Shown: positions 8,028-12,109 of the stretch, piece after piece
How the letters are laid out: every line of letters starts with the position of its first letter
How positions within the stretch are numbered: the first letter of the stretch is position 1
Origin: an uncultured Eubacteriales bacterium
GTDB lineage: Bacteria; Bacillota; Clostridia; Peptostreptococcales; Anaerovoracaceae
DNA: 12,109 nucleotides
Direction of reading: 5' to 3'
Assembly: GCA_902793875.1 (NCBI GenBank)
Contig: CADBFL010000031.1
Location: forward strand, 1-12,109
Notes under the pieces: model-generated
Databases searched by the model: none
What the model saw: the letters and a program-made list of their open reading frames with translations, nothing else
Told to the model about the DNA's origin: nothing
Translations under genes and position numbers: made by a program

Positions 8028-8828
8028 ATGAAAATGATAATAGCCGCTCCCCGCGGCAAGATGGCAAGCCTCATAGCCGCCGATGCCGCAGGCAGAGAAA
8101 ACGCAGAGATAGTCGCGGGCATAGGACCGAAGGGCAGAGACTACATAGGCAGGGATATCGGTGAGGTCGCCATGATCGGAAGGACGGTCGGCGCTCCCGT
8201 CGTCGATGACATAGAGTCTGTCATAGATGAAGCCGATGTGGTATGCGACTTCTCGACTACAGAGCTCGGCATGGAGATACTGGACGCCTGCGTCAGGCAC
8301 GGGAAAGCGCTGGTAGTGGGAACGACGGGCTTCACCCCTGAACAGCGGGAAAAGTTCGAAGAGGCCTCGAAGAAGATCCCTCTCATGATAGCGGCCAATA
8401 CGGACCGCATGGTGAACGTGATGAGAAAGCTCCTCATGGAGGCCGCAAGGGAGCTTTATGATGAGACGGACATCGAGATAGTCGACATGCACGACAACAC
8501 CAAGCTCGATGCTCCAAGCGGCACCGCGCGCGAGCTCATAGAAAGCATGGGCGAAGCGGTCGGAAAGGACCTCGTATCCGATGCCGTTTACGGCAGGCCG
8601 CTCGGCCGTCATCCGCGCGAAGAAGGCAAAGTCACCTTCCATGCCGTCAGGGGCGGCGATACCCCGTCGAGCCACACCGTATTCTTCTTCGGCGAAGGCG
8701 AAAGGCTCGAGATCACGCATCACTGCCTCAACTGGAAGGGGTGCGCGAAGGGAGCGGTCAACGCCTGCATATGGATGGCCGGCAAACCGGCAGGCCTCTA
8801 CGGGATAAGAGAGTCCATGGGTCTTTAG
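8028..8828 (+). CDS. dapB: 4-hydroxy-tetrahydrodipicolinate reductase (DapB), divergent form
   Basis: NAD(P)H-dependent reductase of the lysine/meso-diaminopimelate pathway, acting on the DapA product. 266 residues is normal. Visible family motifs: N-terminal Rossmann start MIIAAPRGKM (3-12), DFS (74-76), GTTGF (98-102), DAPSGTA (161-167), RGGD (208-211), and C-terminal KGAVNACIW with GLYG. Several conserved positions differ from the E. coli and Bacillus types: AAPRGKMA for the usual G-x-x-G-x-M-G loop, NTDRMVN (124-130) for NFS-x-G-VN, MHDNTK (154-159) for HHxxK, so the first His (H155) and the Lys (K159) remain but the second His is Asp156, and NWKGCAKGA (235-243) for SRxxFxxGA. It may be a clostridial subfamily. 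The start is set by AAGGAGGT seven bases upstream. No other lysine genes are in the window. Confidence 0.9.
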   Translation: MKMIIAAPRGKMASLIAADAAGRENAEIVAGIGPKGRDYIGRDIGEVAMIGRTVGAPVVDDIESVIDEADVVCDFSTTELGMEILDACVRHGKALVVGTTGFTPEQREKFEEASKKIPLMIAANTDRMVNVMRKLLMEAARELYDETDIEIVDMHDNTKLDAPSGTARELIESMGEAVGKDLVSDAVYGRPLGRHPREEGKVTFHAVRGGDTPSSHTVFFFGEGERLEITHHCLNWKGCAKGAVNACIWMAGKPAGLYGIRESMGL

Positions 8829-8848
8829 TTGCTGTTTTTCCTCAAATG

Positions 8849-8886
8849 AGTTAATATTAACTAACCGTTATTGTTTAATCCAGGCA
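8849..8886 (+). promoter_or_regulatory. Probable promoter of the EAL gene overlapping a 14-base palindrome
   Basis: The 83-base gap before the EAL gene is much more AT-rich than its surroundings. It contains TTAATA (8851-8856) and TTTAAT (8874-8879) at 17-base spacing, matching 4 of 6 and 5 of 6 of the sigma-A consensus, with a start near 8886. A perfect 14-base palindrome AGTTAATATTAACT (8849-8862) covers the whole -35 box, followed by a second small inverted repeat TAAC-C-GTTA (8862-8870). A symmetric site there suits a dimeric repressor or activator. The boxes are seen; regulation is inference. Confidence 0.5.
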
Positions 8887-8911
8887 GATAAAGTCAGACA
8901 GAAGGTTCCTA

Positions 8912-10522
8912 ATGATCAACGATTTAAGAAACATTTTTTCAAACAAGGAGATCGATTTCGTTTTCCATCTGGAAAAGGCGATCGAAAAAAACGAATTCGA
9001 GCTCTACTTCCAGCCGATCATCCATTCGATATCGGGTTCTTTGTGCGGTTTTGAGGCTCTCGTGCGCTGGCATCACCCGACGCTCGGCTTCCTCACTCCT
9101 CCGCAGTTCCTCATACCTCTCGAGGAGACCCGGCAGATATATCACCTGGACATCCATGTCATAGAAAAGGTCTGCCAGTGGTATGAAGAGCAGGTGAACG
9201 CGGGCAGGCCGGTAGTGCCTGTATCCGTCAATCTCTCGCGCGTGGACTTCGAGAGCACGGACATGTTCCGCGTGATAGAGGCTCTTACAGAAAAGTATCA
9301 CATGCCTCACAGCATGCTCAACATCGAGATCACAGAAAGCGCCATCAGCGACAACGCCGACCTCATGCATACCACTATCGACCGCTTCCGCGAGGCCGGT
9401 CATCAGGTGTGGATGGACGACTTCGGCAGCGGGTATTCATCGCTCAACACTCTCAAGGATTTCGAATTCGATCAGATCAAGATCGACATGTGCTTCCTGT
9501 CGGACATGAGCCCGAGGTCAAAAAAGATCCTTCGCTCCATGATATCCATGGCGAAGGACATAAGCATGATCACTCTTGTGGAGGGTGTGGAGACGGACGA
9601 ACAGGTGGCGTTCCTCAGGTCTATAGGCTGCGACCGCATGCAGGGTTACTATTACTCAAAGCCGCTCCCGTACAGTCCTCTCGTGTCGCATCTTACCGAA
9701 AAGGGCATATCTTTCGAGTCGGAGGAAGACAGAAAATACTACCACATGATCAACAGGATCAACCTGCTCAGCCCTTCCCCGTTCTCATTTGTCTGCGGTG
9801 AAGTCCGCCATCTGGACAAGGGTATCCCTCTTGCCATGCTGGAGGTGAAGGGGGACGAATGCTCTTTCATCTACATTGATGACGAGTTCAGGGAGCTCCT
9901 CGAGTTCATCGGGGCATCGGATGCATCCGGCGGCATACAGAGGCTGATCCATTTCGGCATCCTGAGCAAGAAAGAAATCGATACATTCCTGCACGATACC
10001 ATCAGCAAGGGCGAGAGCAAGATCACCTTCAATGTAAACGGCGATCTCTGCGTTGCCCGCGCGATGCTGGTCTCATCCAGGCAGGACTGCTACGCCATGC
10101 TGCTTTCCGTCAACAACTTCACTCAACGCATGGACATCAGTCACGAACAGCTCATCGATCAGAGCCTGATGAACATCTACTCCATGTACCTGAGAGTATC
10201 GATACTGCGGCCTGAGAAGAACGAACTTATCACCGTCTTCAAGAACGACCACTACGATCTCCCTGTGGACGAGGTGTTCGACTACCGCAAAATGACCGAG
10301 CGCTTCGCTCAGATCGGAGTACAGCAGTCCGACCGCATCGCTTACCTGGATTTCATCGATCCCGATACGATCGAGCAGCGCATAATGGAAAGCAAAAACG
10401 GATTCATAAACACCAAGATAATGACTCTCGACGAGGACGGCAAATACAGCAAAAAAATGTACCTCGCGGTCAGTGCCGGCAATCACGAGGTAACATTGCT
10501 GGTGCGTTACGCCAATCTCTGA
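8912..10522 (+). CDS. EAL-domain cyclic-di-GMP phosphodiesterase with C-terminal sensor-like region
   Basis: 536 residues, no signal peptide or membrane helix, so cytoplasmic. The EAL domain is at the N-terminus (about 14-260) and keeps the expected catalytic and metal residues: E48 in FEALVRW, N107 in VNLS, E139 and E142 in NIEITES, D169/D170 in MDDFGSGYSSL, K190 in QIKID, E224 in VEGVET, Q244 in QGYYYSKPL. It should hydrolyse c-di-GMP to pGpG. There is no GGDEF domain. The remaining ~270 residues look like two soluble sensor-type modules: about 290-400 (PLAMLEVKGDECSFIYIDDEFRELLEF), PAS-like by pattern, and about 410-536 (NIYSMYLRVSILRPEKNELITVF), recalling the PAS-like modules in signalling proteins of gut Clostridia; both assignments are tentative. 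The start is supported by AGAAGG six bases before the ATG. The gene ends against the oppositely oriented oxidoreductase gene. Confidence 0.92.
   Translation: MINDLRNIFSNKEIDFVFHLEKAIEKNEFELYFQPIIHSISGSLCGFEALVRWHHPTLGFLTPPQFLIPLEETRQIYHLDIHVIEKVCQWYEEQVNAGRPVVPVSVNLSRVDFESTDMFRVIEALTEKYHMPHSMLNIEITESAISDNADLMHTTIDRFREAGHQVWMDDFGSGYSSLNTLKDFEFDQIKIDMCFLSDMSPRSKKILRSMISMAKDISMITLVEGVETDEQVAFLRSIGCDRMQGYYYSKPLPYSPLVSHLTEKGISFESEEDRKYYHMINRINLLSPSPFSFVCGEVRHLDKGIPLAMLEVKGDECSFIYIDDEFRELLEFIGASDASGGIQRLIHFGILSKKEIDTFLHDTISKGESKITFNVNGDLCVARAMLVSSRQDCYAMLLSVNNFTQRMDISHEQLIDQSLMNIYSMYLRVSILRPEKNELITVFKNDHYDLPVDEVFDYRKMTERFAQIGVQQSDRIAYLDFIDPDTIEQRIMESKNGFINTKIMTLDEDGKYSKKMYLAVSAGNHEVTLLVRYANL
10451..10492 (-). 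terminator. Intrinsic terminator of the oxidoreductase gene inside the EAL coding sequence
   Basis: On the minus strand, about 30 bases past the oxidoreductase stop, TACCTCGTG (10484-10492) pairs with CGCGAGGTA (10460-10468): nine pairs including one G-U, with a 15-base loop. Two bases later comes a run of seven T (10451-10457). This is the form of a Rho-independent terminator read leftwards. The same bases encode the EAL residues around KKMYLAVSAGNHEV, so the site is doubly used. In the rightward direction the A-run precedes the hairpin, so it would not terminate the EAL transcript. Confidence 0.68.
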
Positions 10523-12109
10523 TCAGTCATCACAGGGTCTGTATTTTTCGATCACATGCCGCGCGGCGCGTATCCCGTCGCAGGCAGCCGAGGTTATGCC
10601 GCCCGCATAGCCCGCGCCCTCGCCTGCAGGGTATATCCCGGATATATTGCTCTCACCGGACCCGCTGCGCATAATCCTCACCGGCGATGAGCTTCTGGTC
10701 TCGACAGCCGTGATCACCGCGTCAGGATCATCATAGCCGTGTATCTTCCCCGCGAAGACAGGCACGGCTTCTTTTATTGCTTCGGCCGCAAAATCCGGAA
10801 GCGAGGATGTCACCCTTCGCGCGGCTTCGCTCATGCGGCCTTCTTCATCGAGGAATTCCTTCATGCTGCAGCGCGGAGGAGTAAAGTCCGATCCGCCGTT
10901 TTCGAACGCCAGCCTCTCGTATTTCTCCTGGAATCTCACTCCTGCAAGCACGTCATCCGACCCGAAGTCCTCCGTCCTCACATCGCAGAGTATGCCGCTG
11001 TTAGCGGTCCCGCTGTCCCTTTTCCTGTTGCTCATGCCGTTTACGCACAGTTCGCCTTCAGCCGTCGAACAGATGACGACCTCGCCGCCCGGACACATGC
11101 AGAACGAATATACTCCGCGGCCGTTCGACGCCTTATGATTAATCCTGTAGTCTGCGGGAGGAAGCCTTCCCGGCATCTTCTCAGCGCTGACCGCATCGGT
11201 GCAGAGCCCGAGGTTTTCAGTTCCGTACTGCGCGGCGTCGATGATATGCTGCGGATGCTCCATCCTGACTCCTATCGAGAAGGGCTTCTGCTGCATGCTT
11301 AGACCGGCGTCTCTTATCATTGCAAAGGTGTCGCGAGCGCTGTGCCCGACAGCAAGGATGAGCGCATCCGTTTCGATCCTCCCGCCGCCGTTTTTTCCTG
11401 TAACACAGACTGCCTTCAGCCTGCCGCTCTCTGTGCACAGAGATTCCAGCTTTGTGCCGAAACGCATCTCCCCTCCGAGTCTTTCTATCTTCTTTCTGAT
11501 ATTCACTATGACGGTTCTCAGGACATCGGTCCCGATGTGAGGCTTCGCAAGATACATTATATCATCCCCGGCCCCGGCATCGCGGAATTCGGACAGCACA
11601 TGTCTGATCAGACCGTCCTTTATCCCCGTCGCCAGTTTGCCGTCCGAGAACGTGCCTGCGCCGCCTTCTCCGAAGAGCATGTTGGCCTCGGGGTCGAGCA
11701 CTCTGTCTCTTCTGAATCTTTCGACGGCTTCTGTTCTGGCATCCATCGCAGGCCCTCTTTCGATAACTATCGGTCGGTAGCCTGACCTCGCCAGTTCAAG
11801 GGCTGCAAACAGTCCCGCAGGGCCCGCTCCGACTACCACAGGCCTGTGCTCAAGCGGCATGGTCCCGGGCTTCGGAGCTCTCGCAGCGGCTGCCTCCGCC
11901 TCTTCATCCACCACAGAAAGGTCCCTGTTCTTTTTTGTCTTCAGTTTTTTATCCGTAACGAAATCGACCGTATATACGAACTGTATATGAGGCTTCTTTC
12001 TTGAATCTGTCGATTTGCGTCTGAGCTCCCAGTCCTTTATGTCGCCCTCGGCAAGGCCGAGCTTTGAGGCAATGATCTTCGGAAGCGCTTCCGCCGGTAC
12101 ATCTGTATC
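10523..12109 (-). CDS. FAD-dependent oxidoreductase (NAD(P)/FAD-dependent dehydrogenase family), 5' end beyond window
   Basis: The 528 visible residues match a family of putative FAD-dependent dehydrogenases (COG2509-like) whose substrate is unknown. The frame stays open past the GTG at 11914 to the right edge, adding 65 residues (ALPKIIASKLGLAEGD, STDSRKKPHIQFVYTVDF) that form the family's usual small N-terminal domain; probably only a dozen or so residues are missing. The FAD-binding Rossmann motif VVVGAGPAGLFAALELA is encoded near 11790-11842, followed by MLFGEGGAGTFSDGKLATG and, near the C-terminus, GIYPAGEGAGYAGGITSAACDGIRAA, both typical of this family. There is no signal peptide or membrane helix in the visible part, so probably cytosolic. 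The TGA stop (10525-10523) directly abuts the TGA of the EAL gene. The promoter lies outside the window. Confidence 0.92.
   Translation of the reverse strand, partial: DTDVPAEALPKIIASKLGLAEGDIKDWELRRKSTDSRKKPHIQFVYTVDFVTDKKLKTKKNRDLSVVDEEAEAAAARAPKPGTMPLEHRPVVVGAGPAGLFAALELARSGYRPIVIERGPAMDARTEAVERFRRDRVLDPEANMLFGEGGAGTFSDGKLATGIKDGLIRHVLSEFRDAGAGDDIMYLAKPHIGTDVLRTVIVNIRKKIERLGGEMRFGTKLESLCTESGRLKAVCVTGKNGGGRIETDALILAVGHSARDTFAMIRDAGLSMQQKPFSIGVRMEHPQHIIDAAQYGTENLGLCTDAVSAEKMPGRLPPADYRINHKASNGRGVYSFCMCPGGEVVICSTAEGELCVNGMSNRKRDSGTANSGILCDVRTEDFGSDDVLAGVRFQEKYERLAFENGGSDFTPPRCSMKEFLDEEGRMSEAARRVTSSLPDFAAEAIKEAVPVFAGKIHGYDDPDAVITAVETRSSSPVRIMRSGSGESNISGIYPAGEGAGYAGGITSAACDGIRAARHVIEKYRPCDD

Noticed and set aside
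7806..8723. 305-residue minus-strand open frame opposite dapB
   Set aside because: DapB motifs on the plus strand are clear and its start has a perfect Shine-Dalgarno; the antisense frame has no recognisable features.
8778..8791. GCCGG-CAAA-CCGGC hairpin near the end of dapB, same stem as the one at 7968-7981
   Set aside because: It lies in coding sequence with no T-tract; five-pair G+C stems recur by chance in this base composition, so it is not a meaningful paired element.
10529..10548. ACAG-GGT-CTGT plus TTTTT as terminator of the EAL gene
   Set aside because: The stem is only four pairs with one base before the T-run; too weak to call as a terminator.
11912..11914. GTG as the start of the oxidoreductase
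   Set aside because: The frame upstream stays open to the window edge and encodes the expected N-terminal domain, so the real start lies outside the window.
1..12109. Mobile element, phage, CRISPR, defence system, tRNA or riboswitch
   Set aside because: I looked for transposase or integrase motifs, direct-repeat arrays, tRNA-like ends and long structured leaders and found none; gaps between genes are all shorter than 160 bases.

Overview
The window is a stretch of bacterial chromosome carrying seven protein genes and very little intergenic DNA. Gene content, strong AGGAGG-type ribosome binding sites, moderately G+C-rich DNA with frequent ATA and AGG/AGA codons, and Bacillus/Clostridium-like protein sequences suggest an anaerobic member of the Clostridia (Bacillota). 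I cannot name the family. There are no RNA genes, mobile elements, CRISPR arrays or prophage genes.

Left part (1-7360), minus strand: one compact operon transcribed leftwards from a good sigma-A-type promoter at about 7323-7359. The order is a DUF2207-type membrane protein (5400-7292), the translational GTPase TypA/BipA (3493-5379) and a full single-chain pyruvate carboxylase (29-3478). The gaps are only 20 and 14 bases. A ribosome binding site seven bases from the left edge suggests that a further gene starts just outside the window.

Middle part (7360-10522), plus strand: a promoter back-to-back with the previous one drives a dCMP deaminase (7450-7941), followed after an 86-base structured spacer by a divergent DapB (8028-8828). 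After an AT-rich spacer holding a perfect 14-base palindrome and a probable promoter comes a cytoplasmic EAL-domain cyclic-di-GMP phosphodiesterase with a large C-terminal sensor-like region (8912-10522).

Right part (10523-12109), minus strand: a FAD-dependent oxidoreductase runs off the right edge; its reading frame stays open to base 12109. Its stop codon abuts the EAL gene's stop codon tail to tail (shared TGATCA). Its probable intrinsic terminator lies inside the last codons of the EAL gene.

Most genes are housekeeping: anaplerosis, translation or ribosome assembly, dUMP supply, and lysine/diaminopimelate synthesis. I see no obviously new multi-gene system. The best leads are the terminator embedded in the opposing reading frame, the palindrome over the EAL promoter, the EAL-first domain order with an unassigned C-terminus, and the altered motifs of DapB.
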